DNA of 64,000 nt from Fallopia convolvulus (lineage: Eukaryota; Streptophyta; Magnoliopsida; Caryophyllales; Polygonaceae), in NCBI GenBank assembly GCA_964016875.1, contig OZ024735.1, positions 15,397,934 through 15,461,933 of the forward strand, read 5' to 3'. The notes under the pieces are model-generated. The model did no database searches, was not told the origin of the DNA, and saw only the letters and a list, made by a program, of their open reading frames with translations. The position numbers and the translations under genes were made by a program. The stretch's first letter is position 1; every line of letters starts with the position of its first letter. Shown in pieces: positions 51,880 through 63,780 of the stretch.

Positions 51880-52150
51880 CGTGATAGAGGGGTCACGGGT
51901 CGCTATGAGATGACTAGAGCGGTCATAGAAGGTATCACGACTCATGACCTTGGGTTCACAGGTCATGACCGACTAATTAAGGCCAAAGGGCCGGTCATGA
52001 GGGCTGTCACGGGTCGTAACAAGGGGTTCACGACTCGTGATCGGGTCGTGAGGTGGCTCATGACTCGTGAGCGGCCTGCTGAGGGCCTCAGATGGCTCGT
52101 CATGGGTCATGACAGGTGGGTCAAGACTGTGGTCGGCCATCTAAGGGCTG
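51880..52150. repeat. Degenerate palindromic TCATGACTCGTGA repeats between protease and RT
   Basis: About a dozen imperfect GTCACGGGTCGT / TCATGACTCGTGA units. GC-rich compared with its surroundings. Confidence 0.6.
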
Positions 52151-52248
52151 TTTTTCATCGACGTTCCTTGTTTCGGCGTCAGGAATGGCTTATCCTTCTT
52201 TTGTTGGGCTTTTTGAAGCGCCTTAGCTTGATTTCTAAGTACTTGGTC

Positions 52249-52689
52249 CTATAAAACTTCTTGAGGAGACATGGGTAGAAGAGTAACTCTCCTCCCGTTA
52301 TGGTTAAAACAATATCGATTCAAATAACCGTCATGAATAACACGTCTATCAAACATCCAAGGTCTACATAGGAGGAGATGAGTACAATCCATTTCGATAA
52401 CATCACAAATAACACTATCATTATAAGGACCAATAGCAAAGTTAACAAGGCATTGGTGAGTGATCAAATTTTCATCTTGAGCCTCATTAATCCCGTTTAA
52501 ACTATGAGAGATCGATCTTTTAGTAGTTGATAATTGCAAGTGTTCAACAACTTTCTTATTAATCAAATTGCAACAACTATCGCCATCAATAATAGCACAT
52601 AAAGTTTGACCTTGAATGGTGCAACGGGTGTGGAAGATGTTCTCTCTTTGGTCAGCAGGTGGAGATTCATGGAGATGAAGAACACGCAT
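52249..52689 (-). pseudogene. Ty3 protease domain
   Basis: ADQRENIFHTRCTIQGQTLC, then AIIDGDSCCNLINKKVVEHL, then HLLLCRPWMFDRRVIHDGYL. This is the chromovirus retropepsin pattern (normally IIDGGSCTN and ILLGRPWQFDRRVIHDG). One open frame of about 146 codons. GDS and LLC replace GGS and LLG. Confidence 0.85.
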
Positions 52690-53835
52690 TGATAGCGATC
52701 AAAGGACCATGAAGAACAAGGTTGAAAAGAAGGTGTTTAGGAGGCCAAGAACAAGACCTTTTCCAAGGTCTCGAGCGTTCAAATTAAAAGAGGTGTTCAT
52801 GGACTTGATACTATCTCTTCAAAATATCCATCCATGGCGTCCAAGGCCAACAAGGAAGAGAATCAAGTCACAAAAGTTCGAAAAGTAAGAAGTCCGTCAA
52901 ATGGAAAACAGTGCTCAGTAAACGGGTCATAACTTGGGCTAGAAAATTCATCTCAAGTCCGTTAAGTACTCGTTGGAAAGATAATTAAAAGTTATACAAC
53001 TTTGTAGTTCACATCAAGTTCAGAATCCAACATTAAAGGGCCAAAAAATGGGTTTTACTGAGAGCTGCTCAAGTCTTACGGGAATCTTATCTTCAGTTTA
53101 AATTTCTATCTTTATTTATTTTTATTAAGGACGATTTTTATTTATTTATGTTAAGAGGATTTCGACCATAGGCTGATGTTAGTGGTTGATTATTCTCTCT
53201 CCTATGTTTTTATTATCTTTTAGATATTTTGAGTTTGTTAGGATATTTTCTTAAATAAATAAATCAGCCATGATTTATTTTATTTAAGGAAATCTAGATA
53301 GATATAGTTATAGATATTTTATTATATCTTTGGAAGCATGACATGGGTTACTTGCTCTCCAAGGATCAGCTTTGTATATCTATTTATACTTTTCAGTTTC
53401 ATTAATAAAGATCAGCTTGAGAGAGATTAAACCCAAATTGGTTTAATCTATCTCTTGGGCCAAAAATACACACGTGTGATCAACATTCAAGTTCTTCAAT
53501 TCGAGCATCATCACCATTCAATTCGATCTCTCTTGTTTGTTTGTTTAAAGTTTGTTGATTGGTTTATTCAATTGAGATTGTTCTAGAATCGATTGTTAAA
53601 GATCGTTCTAGTTAATCAATCAGATTTAGCGTTAGAGCCAATCTGATTGAACTATCAAAATTGATTCTTTCAATTATCAAACTCGTTTGTTTCAATTCAG
53701 TTTCGTCTTTACTTGCACCGCAAGCAATCCGATTTGAGAGCTTTTGTAGGATTGAATTCGATTACTGGCAAGATCGGGACTTGTTTGGGTCATATACGAG
53801 GTTTCTGAGGAGTCATCCGAGGCAATCACGTATCA
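52690..53835 (+). mobile_element. LTR-like sequence, probably a retrotransposon 3' end in plus orientation
   Basis: It interrupts the minus-strand Ty3 element exactly between gag and protease. The first 200 bases can be read as a basic tail (RRPRTRPFPRSRAFKLKEV), similar in character to Ty3 pol ends. The rest is non-coding with a TATAT/TTTATACTTTTCAG promoter-like stretch (53378) and poly-T zones, as in an LTR. Boundaries are taken from where the Ty3 reading stops and resumes. No TSD was established. Confidence 0.4.
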
Positions 53836-53984
53836 CGCATTGTCACCAGCACAAGGGGTTGTATTGATGTATCCGGAGCGACATACTCAACGTCGTCATC
53901 ATTGTACTCGATCTCCTCCTCAACTTGATCTAGACCTACATCTTCGGATTTCTCCTCTCCATCCGACACATAGCCTTGGTCGGC

Positions 53985-54829
53985 GAATAGCACTTGCTTT
54001 GAATTTGGGAAATCTTTGGAGACATGTCCTCTTCCTTGGCATTTGTATCAACGAACGTTACATGCTCTTTTCTTTGGGTCGGGGCTCATGTGGGACGAGA
54101 AGGGGGCTGTGAAGGAGCCTTGGTGGTGTTGGGAACACCCCGTGGCTGAGAAAAAGAAGTAGAAATAGTAGAAACTGAATTGGAAGGGTAAGAGTTGTAC
54201 ATTTTATTGGCGGGGTTCCAAGCATCCTTCTTCTTTCTTTGGATTTCATTGTAAAGCAATTGAGTCTTGTGAACAAGGGTGTTGGTATCCCTTATGCTTT
54301 GGATCTCAATAGTATCTTGAATTTGAATGTTAAGGCCCGCCATGAATCAAAGGGACCGTTGTGATTGGTGAATGTTGGCTTTGTAAGTCAAGTCCTCAAG
54401 GTCATTGAAATATTCGATTGAAGACCGAGAACCTTGCCTACAAGAATCCACTCTAAGCCTCATTGTCTCAATATTTTCTTTAGGAACATGCTTCTTCTTC
54501 AAAAGGAAACATAGTTGGGGCCACGTCTCAATAGGATTCAATCCTTGGGGCGCACGATCAGCACTCGTGCGGTACCACCAACTTCTAGCTTGCCCAGTAA
54601 AATAGAGAGTAACCACTTCTAGTTTCTCATATTCTTCATAACCCAAATGGTTAAGGGTGCAATCTGTGTGTTGCTCCCATTCAAGATACTTCTCCGGGTC
54701 ATTCTCACCTGAAAAGGTCTCAAGCTTGATCTTAATGTCTCTTCGGTTAGCCATTGGATTGGATTGTTGGACATTCCTTTGAACATGCTCGGGATAGGCG
54801 CGGAGCATACCATCATCAACCTCATCCAC
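53985..54829 (-). pseudogene. Ty3 gag core and zinc-knuckle region
   Basis: IKLETFSGENDPEKYLEWEQ, then LVTLYFTGQARSWWYRTSA-type text and SCRQGSRSSIEYFNDLEDL (54700-54390) form the retrotransposon gag core. It continues as IQIQDTIEIQSIRDTNTLVH (54330) and ends in a knuckle KCQGRGHVSKDF in which the final Cys is Phe. A frame change occurs at about 54345. Confidence 0.8.
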
Positions 54830-54844
54830 TTCATAGCGTTGTGC

Positions 54845-55320
54845 CTACCTGAAGTCACCAAGATCATCCTCAATAGGCACTCCATTGTTTGTTCTAATTG
54901 GTGGAGTCAAAATAGTCTTTGATGTGATTTCGTTTACCACACCTTCTATCGAGCACCTATCGAGTGACGTTCTCAATGCTGAGGCGCCTGCCGAGGGTGC
55001 GACGCTCGATATCGTGCCTAATGGGTCGCTGTTGCACATGCCGATTTTTGACCTTGGCGCGCCTTGGCTTTTGAGGGATGGTGGCACTACTTCGGGCACT
55101 TTTGATGGCGCCTTTTCCCATGACTCGAGTGAGGATTCCATCCCTAAAGACAAGCCCAATGTGCATGATAAAGGGGAGCCTACACTTGGACAAGCAAACA
55201 AGGCCGGTGTTCTAGGCACTAAGAAGCTGAGTCCAGGAGCCATGCCCTATCTTGGGCATATCACGCGACAAAATCAAGGAGGAACCCATGGCTCATAAGT
55301 TTCCGATGGCTAGTGACAGT
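54845..55320 (-). other. Ty3 gag-adjacent open region, identity uncertain
   Basis: Both strands are open for more than 130 codons. The minus strand would be an N-terminal gag linker (ending VPIEDDLGDF next to the gag core). The plus strand (54885-55298) has a hydrophobic start. I favour the minus strand because it continues into gag. Confidence 0.35.
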
Positions 55321-55899
55321 GAAGGTTGGAGTGTTCTTGTGACTATTGGTTCGACTAGTGCTAAAACTTCACTTATGTTTTGTTAAGGGTTTTTAGTTGA
55401 ATTTCTTGAAACTTAAGGTAGTTTTATGTAATTAGAGAGAATTGTGGACTTAGTTGTGGGGAGGCACGGATATGGGGTTAAAACCCTTATTTTTGGCCTC
55501 CTTGTGGGAGAAGACTTGAAACCATGAATGTTCTCTCTTTTGTTTACTTTTCCATCTAAGTTGCTTGCACTTTTTCGTTTCAATTCTCGTTGTTTGATCG
55601 TTGGTGAGTCATATTCGACGTTCTTTCAACTTATTTTTTTGGTCTTGGGGCGTAATATCCAAGACTCAACATCCATATCCAACACTCCATCAATCCACTT
55701 CCATTCGCTCCATCAATCGTTCCATTTCCATCTCGGCTGATTCTGCACCACCTCAGTAGAATCGCAATAACTTCCAATCTACACCTTATCTAGATCTAAA
55801 ATTTTGAGGGGTTCAACTAGACTCAAAGATCTAACTCCTCATTCTAGAATCACTCAAATCTGATTTCGGACTAGAAAGATCAAACCAGTTGAAGACGGG

Positions 55900-56436
55900 T
55901 CAGATTCCTTGGTGTTTGTTGTCGGAATTCCTTGGACTCTTTGAAGGCGATCCCTTTGCATCATCTACACCATTGATCCTTTCACCAGTATTCTTGGTTT
56001 GATTGGAAGGATGAACCACATCATGAGGAACCTGTAACACTTTGGACCTAGGATCCACCAAACTAGCAATCGGGTCATAAGAAAGATGAATTCGAACTGG
56101 GATTTGAGACTTACCTTTGTTGCTAGTTGAAGCCATGTGAGGATCCACCTGTTGAGTGTTATGGTCAGCCAACTTTAAGCTCTTCGATGAACCTAGAGAT
56201 GTCTGAATCGCAGTAGAGACGGTAGCCATAGCATTGGCCAATTGTTCGAACCGAGCTTCCATGGTTCGATCTCGCTCTTCTTGTTGCCGTCGAGATTCCG
56301 TCATGATCGTTTGGAGCATATTTTGAATTGTTTCAATGAGATTGGCATTAAGGCTACCATATTGGCCAGTCAAAAAAGACGCATTATCACTATGGGGAGA
56401 CATCGTGCCTACACAAAAAGGAAAAGCGAGCAGCAC
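55900..56436 (-). pseudogene. Ty3 gag N-terminal region
   Basis: MSPHSDNASFLTGQ (internal Met) then IETIQNMLQTIMTESRRQQE and ARFEQLANAMATVSTAIQ, a heptad-like coiled coil followed by a Lys/Ser-rich tail. This matches the N-terminal coiled coil seen in plant chromovirus gag proteins. Open for 178 codons. Confidence 0.55.
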
Positions 56437-58330
56437 TAACGAGCAAAAGTGTAATCAGGGGACGAACACCTTAGTTTAGTAAGGAGCTAATTAATTCACA
56501 AGCATAAATCATTTAGTGAAACCTATTAGCCAAGTGAATGAAAGGTGTAGTCGTAGAAGATCAAGTATAATTTCAGCCTCAAAGAATATAGAAAGGAAGA
56601 TGCAAGTTGAGAAGCAAAGAAGTTCCTTATGGAAACCAAATGCTTTAAACAAGTAGTGGGTACCAATAATTCAATGTAAAAGCAAGCAATCAAGACACAC
56701 AAGGCTAAAATTTCAGATTTTGGCTATCAAAGTGCACAACTTGATGAAGCGAATTACTAAGACATAAGTGCACGACAAGAAGAGAACAAGGGTGCATGCA
56801 AGTTCCAGTATTAGTCACAACAATGCAATGCACAAAGGGTTCTTTTGTGTTGCTTCAACTAAGTAGGGTGTGATTCTTCTTAGAATAGCAAAGCAAGAAC
56901 AAATTTTGCCAATTGTGAGCAAGGCAAATCAAGAATAATGCAAACTACTAGAATGCAAGCCAATATTTTGGTGATCCTTATTGATGTTTTTTTTTCCAGA
57001 ATTTATAAACACCAATGAAACTACTTAGAAGCAAAAATAAATGACGGAAATTGGCTAATTTTTGTGGAAAAGAAAGGGACTTTAACATGCATGAACATGA
57101 AAGCAAGTAATTCACCAAATTGTAGTAAACCCACTTATCAAAAGAATAAGTATTTTTGGCATGCAAATATGGTGGAATTTACTCAAATCAAGTCAAACAT
57201 GCAATTAAAGATCCTTTCTTTTCAATAAGGAAAGAAAAACTAGCAAGATCTTTATCTAAGGAAAGTATGTTCAAACAAACTTGGGCCACCAGAAAGGCAA
57301 GTAACTTGGCACACAAGAAAGGGGAGGGGGTGTGCACCAAGCCAAGGTGGGGGTAGGGTGGTGGTAGCAGAAATTGGTGGTGGAGGGGGTTGCCGGCGGT
57401 GGTTGGTGGTGGCGACAAGGTGTTGCCTTAGGTTAGGGTTTTGGTGGCTTTTTGAGAGTTTGAACTTGAAAATTATGAAAATCTAAAGGTAAAACTAATT
57501 ATACAAGTAAAATTGGAAAACAATTAAAAACTTGACTAAACAAGGAGAATCCAATAGGACTTGATACGGAATTGATATGAAATCCGATAACAATTTTAAA
57601 CTTGTTTTTCATGTCCCGATCTTTTCAGTTGTAATTCTTCAGTTCTTTCACTTGCAAGTTCTTATCTTTGGATGAGAAGACTCAAACTTTAAGGTTCTCA
57701 ATCACTTCCTTGGATTACAAGGCAACAAGACTTGTAGATTGATTGCTTAAAGAACAAGTAACAACTCGATTGAACGGTGTTAGAGATTGTGTTTGGAATT
57801 CTCGTGAATTTTGAAGAGCAATTCAGAATCTTTTGGTGTTTGATGTTGGAAAAAATCACAAGAGAGAAAGAGAGATATTTGGGTTGAAGATCCTTGGAAT
57901 AAGAAACAATGTTTCTATTCCAAAGATTTAAATCAACATGTATTAGAAAGTAAGGATTACAAGGGTTTAATTAGACTAGATGGCCAAATATCCTATGCCA
58001 TTCTTAAAAGATATTATATCTTAAAATAACTTCTATATTATCTAAAGATATTATTGTAAGACAACTATTAAATTAGGCTCCAAGTAAGATCCATATTACC
58101 TTCCAAATTCGTCCCACCAATCTTTCATGATCCAAATTGATAAGATAATATGTTTCCTAACTTAAAAAACCATAATATCACATATTATGACCCATAACAC
58201 ATTGTCCATATATGTAGAAAATCCTATAAATAGAAAAACATATACAGAAAGCACTATAAATAGTAAGTTCTAGGATAAGCATGCAAATAACTCTTGCATG
58301 TGAGTTTGTCCAAGTCAAGCTTGAACATGG
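56437..58330. other. Probable LTR or leader of the Ty3 elements; no gene
   Basis: Lies, on the minus strand, between a Ty3 pol end (58520-58333) and a Ty3 gag start (56436), where an LTR and primer-binding region are expected. Contains a G-rich GGTGGTGG tract (57300-57420). I could not fix LTR edges. Confidence 0.4.
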
Positions 58331-58332
58331 TG

Positions 58333-58520
58333 AATAGAAGTGACCCATCTAGGCTCCTTAGGCTCGTCAACCATGACCCGAATACGAGCTAGAAGAACCT
58401 TTGTAGCTTTCTTTAATTTCTTGGCTCAGTCTCTAGTGATTGGTCCATCAAAGGGAATATGAGCCAAGTCCTCTATGTCTTGTGGAATCATGGGTGCATG
58501 GGCTGCATCATTTTTGACTT
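58333..58520 (-). pseudogene. C-terminal end of a Ty3 gag-pol (minus)
   Basis: AHIPFDGPITRD, stop, AKKLKKATKVLLARIRVMVD. The GPITRARAKKLK pattern is the usual end of chromovirus gag-pol. It lies upstream, on the minus strand, of another Ty3 gag. Confidence 0.5.
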
Positions 58521-58959
58521 GTTGGACTAAGACAATTGAGAAAGAGAATTCATTATATGTTAATGCTTGACTCCTTGTTTTGTGTTTTCATGTATCCTGA
58601 GTTATCCTTGTTCTTAAAGCTTATATTGAACTGATTTATGATTGTTTCATGATTGTTTGATATTATGAATTTGCAAGACTTGTTGACTTGGTTATTACAT
58701 AAGATCAAGATATGAATAACGTTTGGATGTGAAATAGTTGTTGAAGAATCAATGATCAATGAACTTAAACTAAAAGTATTGACTTCCTACTTACATTCTT
58801 ACATTAATTAAACCCAGTTTGATTACTTGTTATTTGCTTTGCTTCTTAGAATTAGAAATCCAATCAAAATCCCCCCTATTACATTCTCAACTTGGGAATA
58901 CAAGATTCATTTGGGTTCGACCCCAACTTACTAGCTATTCCCAATTTAGTAATAGGCTT

Positions 58960-59600
58960 TTATTTTTGACAAGGCACGATGACTTTAAGTCTATCAGTGT
59001 TATAACAATAAATTTTCAGCAACCTAGCAATAGAATCCATGATTGTAATCCTTGAAAGAAATTTGCACAACCATAATGCTTGAATCGTAGCCTCAAAGCA
59101 AGTTATGAACTCGGCCTCCATAGTAGATGATGCAATGATGGACTGCTTGCCACTTTTCCATGAAACTACCCCACCAGCTAACATGAACGCATAGCCCATA
59201 GTGCTTTTCCTAGTGTCCACACATCCACCAAAATCTGAATCCGTGTACCCAACCGCATCAAGGTGATCAGTACTCCTAAATGTGAGCATAAGTTTCTTTG
59301 TTCCCCATACGTATCTTAGCACTTTATTTGCATCTTTCCAATGATCAATGTCTAGATTGCTTTGATAGTGACATGGCATGCTAAATGCAAAACTGATGTT
59401 TGGTCTAGTGTAAATTGTGCATATCCTAAACTCCCTACAAGAGATGCATAAGGGTAATCTCTCATTTGATCACATTCTAACTCAGTTTGAGGACATTGAT
59501 AGCTAAACTTGTCCCCGTTTTGAATCAGAACAACATTAGGATCACATGACGCCATGCAAAAAATTTCCAAAACTTTTGTGATATAGGCATTTTGAGACAA
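58960..59600 (-). pseudogene. Copia RT end and RNase H
   Basis: YASLVGSLGYAQFTLDQTSV (59430) is the end of copia RT. VGYTDSDFGGCVDTRKSTMG, GGVVSWKSGKQSIIASSTME and AEFI (59250-59090) form RNase H with its catalytic Asp and Glu residues. One frame break lies at about 59360. Confidence 0.88.
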
Positions 59601-60169
59601 TCCTAAAATCCTACATGATCAGTCATGGAATATTTCTATCCCAATCACATAATAAGTGTTTCCCATATCTTTCATTTCAATGTTTTGAGAAAGAAAGTCC
59701 TTGGTTTCTCATAATAAGATAAAATCACTACTTGCTATCATGAAGCCTTTTGGTTAAGCCATATAAACTTCTTCTTCTAAACTCCCATTCAGAAAAGTCA
59801 TTTTACATCCATTTGATGTAACTCTAAGTCAAAATGATCTACTAAAGACATAGTAATCCGTAGAGAATCCTTCTTTGAAACTAGAGAGAAGGTCTCATTA
59901 TAATCGGTTCCTTCTTCTTGATGGAACCCTTTAGCCATGGGTCTAGCTTTATGTCATTTAATTTTACCAAGGAAGTCACATTTTGTCTTATAGGCCCACT
60001 TATAATCGACTTTCGTATGTCCTTCTAGTCAATAGACTAACTCCCAAACTTTGTTTGCAACCATAGGTTTCATCTCTTCGAACATGGCATCAATCAATTT
60101 TTCAAAATCTTCACTTTTCATGGCTTTTGAATATGTAGCTGGATCTTTTTCCAATCCCGTGTTAAATTC

Positions 60170-60559
60170 TCATTCTTGCAAGTATAACATATAATCATCT
60201 GAAATAGCTAGTCTTCGTGGTCTTGTAGACCTCTTTAATGCTACTTCAGGTGTTGCATTCACGTTCGATTCAATGGCGATAGGCTCATGATGGAGTGCAT
60301 CGTCATTGACAATTGATTCTACATTATTGGTTTGGCTAACAACATTACATAGAATAATGTTAGATGAAATCCTAGGCAAAGGAATTGGTAATTGTACCCG
60401 AATCTCTATAATGACCACTTCTCTTACTTTTTCACTCCCACGGACTTCCCCATTCTTAAGGAATTTAGCATTATCGATTTCTATAATTCTAGTGCTATGA
60501 TTAGGAGAGTAAAACTTATACCCATTTGATCTTTCTAGATACCAAATAAAAAAATCCAC
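60170..60559 (-). pseudogene. Copia integrase end and pre-RT linker
   Basis: GYKFYSPNHSTRIIEIDNAK FLKNGE-type segment (the GYRFYCP...I.DxxxARFxE integrase tail) followed by LKRSTRPRRLAISDDYMLYL, the usual RRSxRxRxxAISDDY lead into copia RT. Confidence 0.85.
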
Positions 60560-60849
60560 TTATGGTTTTTAAATCGAGTTTCTCTTCATATGGACTATAA
60601 ATATGTGCCTCTGTTAGGCATCCTCAAACACATAAATGTCTCAAACTAGATTTCCATCCATTCCACATCTCAAATGGTGTTTTAGGAACAACTTTACTAG
60701 GAACCCGATTCAAGATATAAACAGCAGTCATAAGGGCATGCATCCACAACGATATGGGTAAGTTATAATTAATCATCATGCTCCTAACCATCTCTAAAAT
60801 TTTACGATTATGTCACTTAGCAACACCATTCATCCATCAAGAACTAGGC

Positions 60850-61162
60850 ATTGTGTATTGAGGTACAATTCCTAACTTTCAAGAAGTTTAGCAAAAGGAC
60901 GAGGACGTTATCCTGACTCATCATACTTTCCATAATAATCACCACCTTTATTAAACATAATGAGTTTCACCTTTTTACCTAATTGTCTCTCAACCTTAGT
61001 TATGTATGATTCTATAGCATTCACATGTTGAGATTTATAATGAAAAAGGTAAAAATAACAGTAATGTGAATAATCATCGATGAAGGTAAAGAAATATTTT
61101 TTTTCACCAAAAGATAGAAAATCGAAAGGTTTGTATATGTTTGTATGTATAATTTCAAACAA
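60850..61162 (-). pseudogene. Copia integrase core fragment
   Basis: FEIIHTNIYKPFDFLSFGEK, then YFFTFIDDYSHYCYFYLFHY. This is the integrase core (usually IHTDICGPF...YFITFIDDYSRY). The first catalytic Asp of HTD is Asn here. A stop precedes the second half. Confidence 0.85.
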
Positions 61163-61456
61163 TTATGTACTTCTTATGGCTCCTTTCTTGGTATGTTTAG
61201 TTTACTTATCCTGACTGCAATTTATGCAACCTCAAATCTTTGAAATCAAGACTTCGAAGAATCCTTTCTTTCACTAATAAATTAACTCTTTATTTGCGAA
61301 TATGACAGAGTCTTTTATGCCACAAGATTGAAAAACTTTCACTTGTCCTACTACATTTCAAACCCACTTAAGGATGCAAGGAAACATTAAGAGATTAAAA
61401 AAAAAGAACTATCAAGAGTAATTTGGTATAACCATTAATTAAAACTTTTGAACCAA

Positions 61457-61900
61457 CTAATTCATTGGTGTTAAGCAAATTAAAACACCCACCACAAGTA
61501 TATGAAGAAAAACATTAATATCAAGTTTGGAAAAGGAAATAAAATTACACAAAATTGTACGAACATAAAGAGTGTTCTCTAAATCTAAATGAAAACCAAT
61601 ACTTAATACTAAACGAAAAGTTCCAATGTCTTCTACTTGGGCTTTCATCCTATTTCCCATGTAGAGGTAGGCATCATTTGGGCTTATTTTCCGAGTTATA
61701 AGGTAACCCCGCATGGAGCTGAAAACATGAACATTAGATCCCAAGTCAATCCACCAATTGTTAGAAGGTGCTTCTACAAAATTTGATTCGAAAAATACAA
61801 AAGCCAGAGGCTTACCCTTCTTTTCAAACCATTCTCTACGCATTACGTAATCCTTTTGAATGTGTCCACTCTTCTTGCACAAGTGACAATTATCATTCTT
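61457..61900 (-). pseudogene. Copia zinc knuckle and protease
   Basis: CHLCKKSGHIQKD opens the knuckle (last Cys replaced). NNWWIDLGSNVHVFSSM is the protease active site, with DLG for D-S/T-G. LYMGNRMKAQVEDIGTFRL follows as expected for copia. Confidence 0.85.
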
Positions 61901-62690
61901 CTTAGCTTTCTTTGTTGCAAGCTGACTAGACTAGTTGGAAGAACTATTCTGATTAGAGGAACGATTCATACTGTCCTTCCAATTTTTCCTTTCGAATTTG
62001 TTCTTCCCATTCCCATGCATATCATTAGCATTAGCCACATGGTTATTTTGTTGCTTAATCCTAACCTCTTCTTGAACAATCTTATTGGTCAACTGATTCA
62101 TATTCCACGTTTCTGTAATTGTGTTATAATGAATTTGAAAAGTACCATACTATTGAGGCAAGGTGTTGTAAATAAACATACCTAGGAATGAGTCATCTAC
62201 TTTCATGCCCAATTTAGCCAACTTTGCACCCAAGTTAGCCATGTCAAGTACATGTTGCTGCATGGTTTTGGTACGATCATAATGAGTAGTAGTTAGTTCA
62301 GCCATGATTTCCCAGTAGTAGCTTTGTCGCCACGCTTAAAGCATTTAGTGATTATCTATAAGTACTCCTTAGATATTAGAGTCTCACATTTAGGAATGGA
62401 AGACTTAATGTTGGATGCAGTGGTTAGACATAGGAACTTCAAGCATTGTTTATTGGCTTTAGTTCATGCATTATGGGCAAGTTTCTTATCCTCTGTGGAT
62501 GCAACCATACAATGAGCCGACTTATCCATATTCAAGCCCAAATCTATCTCCAGTACAGCAAAGTAAAACTCGACATATTCTTTCCACTCGTTATAATTAG
62601 TCTCATCTAGTTTACGAACTGAGTTGATAATGGAGTTAAGTTGGGTAGGTTGGGGAGCTGCAATATAGGAACCATCTCACAAAAATTAAA
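61901..62690 (-). pseudogene. Copia gag, decayed
   Basis: Across stops and shifts, the minus strand reads QLPNLTPLSTQFVN, then NYNEWKEYVEFYFAVLEIDL (about 62590), MVASTEDKKLAHNAW and NQLTNKIVQEEVRIKQQ. This is the copia gag order. Confidence 0.7.
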
Positions 62691-63190
62691 CTTTTGAGTC
62701 ATAAAATATAACATACATGATCAGGATTTAAAACTAGACGAGTGACATACGACCTACAATTAAGCAAGTATGACATCTGTGGATATCTTATACATACTTA
62801 ATCGCATAAACAAACCATCTACTTAATGGTTGTTTTTAATTATGATGCATAGTCTACTTTTTGGTAACACATTATGCTAAAAATTTAACCAACAACAATA
62901 TTACTTAGTCTAACATCCAATACATACTTTGAATCTATGGTAGCAGATTACAAACAATAATATGAACGTCTTATGCTGACGAAATAAAATATACATGTAT
63001 TGAATTTTTTTATCACTGTGGTGATTTAAAAAATAATATAATATGAATAATGTGGTTCAAAATACATTAAACTCGAAATTAAACACATATAAGGTAAGCA
63101 TTCGAAATAATCCGTTTTTTTACTCCATTAGGTTATACATGTCACTAGGATCAACAAACAATTCACAAAAATATAATATGAATTTTCTAT
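62691..63190. other. Spacer, no gene seen
   Basis: AT-rich. No LTR edge recognised. Confidence 0.4.
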
Positions 63191-63209
63191 CACTACAAAA
63201 AAACGCAGA

Positions 63210-63650
63210 TTTAGCGACCATATTTATGTTCGCTAAATAAAAAATATGGTCGCTAAAAGGCCGGTCGCTAACCAAATGGTCGTCGGACTTAGCGACCATG
63301 GCGACCACATGGTCGCTAACATGTTGCACCATTAGCGACCATGTGGTCGCACCATTAGCGACCATGGTCGCTAATGGTCGCCTACAGTGTGGCGACCACT
63401 TGGCAACCAAAACGACCAAGTGGTCGCCCTGTTTTGCGACCAAATGGTCGCTATTTAGCGACCATGGTCGCCGCTAGTCGCCAGACTAGTGGCAAGGGTA
63501 GCGACCACATGGTCGCTATTTAGCAACCATTTGGTCGCTAAAATCAATAAAAGGACGCACGACCCTGACCTTTGACTGAACGGAAGCGCACGATCGTGCG
63601 CTTCGGAGTGCACGATATGTTTGCAATTATCGACCATTTGGTCGCCAATA
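63210..63650. repeat. Subterminal GCGACCA/TGGTCGC repeat cluster
   Basis: Inverted and direct copies of GCGACCA(CT)TTGGTCGC, roughly every 20 bases. A 16-bp palindrome GCGCACGATCGTGCGC sits within it at about 63587. Confidence 0.85.
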
Positions 63651-63780
63651 TTTATTTAATTAAAAAAATAATTAAAAATTAATTTAAACAATTCCCATTA
63701 ATTTACATAAATTGAAACAATTCCCATTAATTTACATAAATTTAAACAATATTTAATAATATTTACAAAAAAACACTAAT

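Larger units (their letters stand above)
51072..56436 (-). mobile_element. Ty3/gypsy retrotransposon (chromovirus-like), gag to RT, interrupted
   Basis: Reading leftward: gag N-terminus (56436-55900), gag core (54829-54347), gag tail with degenerate zinc knuckle (about 54060-53990), a plus-strand LTR-like insertion (53835-52690), protease (52689-52249), a repeat-rich linker (52150-51880), RT (51720-51072), then truncation by the copia fragment. RNase H, integrase and 3' LTR are not present. Confidence 0.75.
58960..62690 (-). mobile_element. Degenerate Ty1/copia element (gag to RNase H)
   Basis: Reading leftward: gag (62690-61890), zinc knuckle and protease (61882-61457), integrase (61162-60850), pre-RT linker (60559-60170), RT remnants (60150-59600), RNase H (59600-58960). 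All in copia order (integrase before RT). Many stops and frameshifts. LTRs were not identified. Confidence 0.85.

Noticed and set aside
51715..52254. 179-codon plus-strand frame
   Set aside because: Shadow of the Ty3 protease-RT linker on the other strand. Arg-rich translation of palindromic repeats.
54885..55298. 137-codon plus-strand frame
   Set aside because: Opposite strand of the probable gag linker. No recognised domain, and minus-strand context is stronger.
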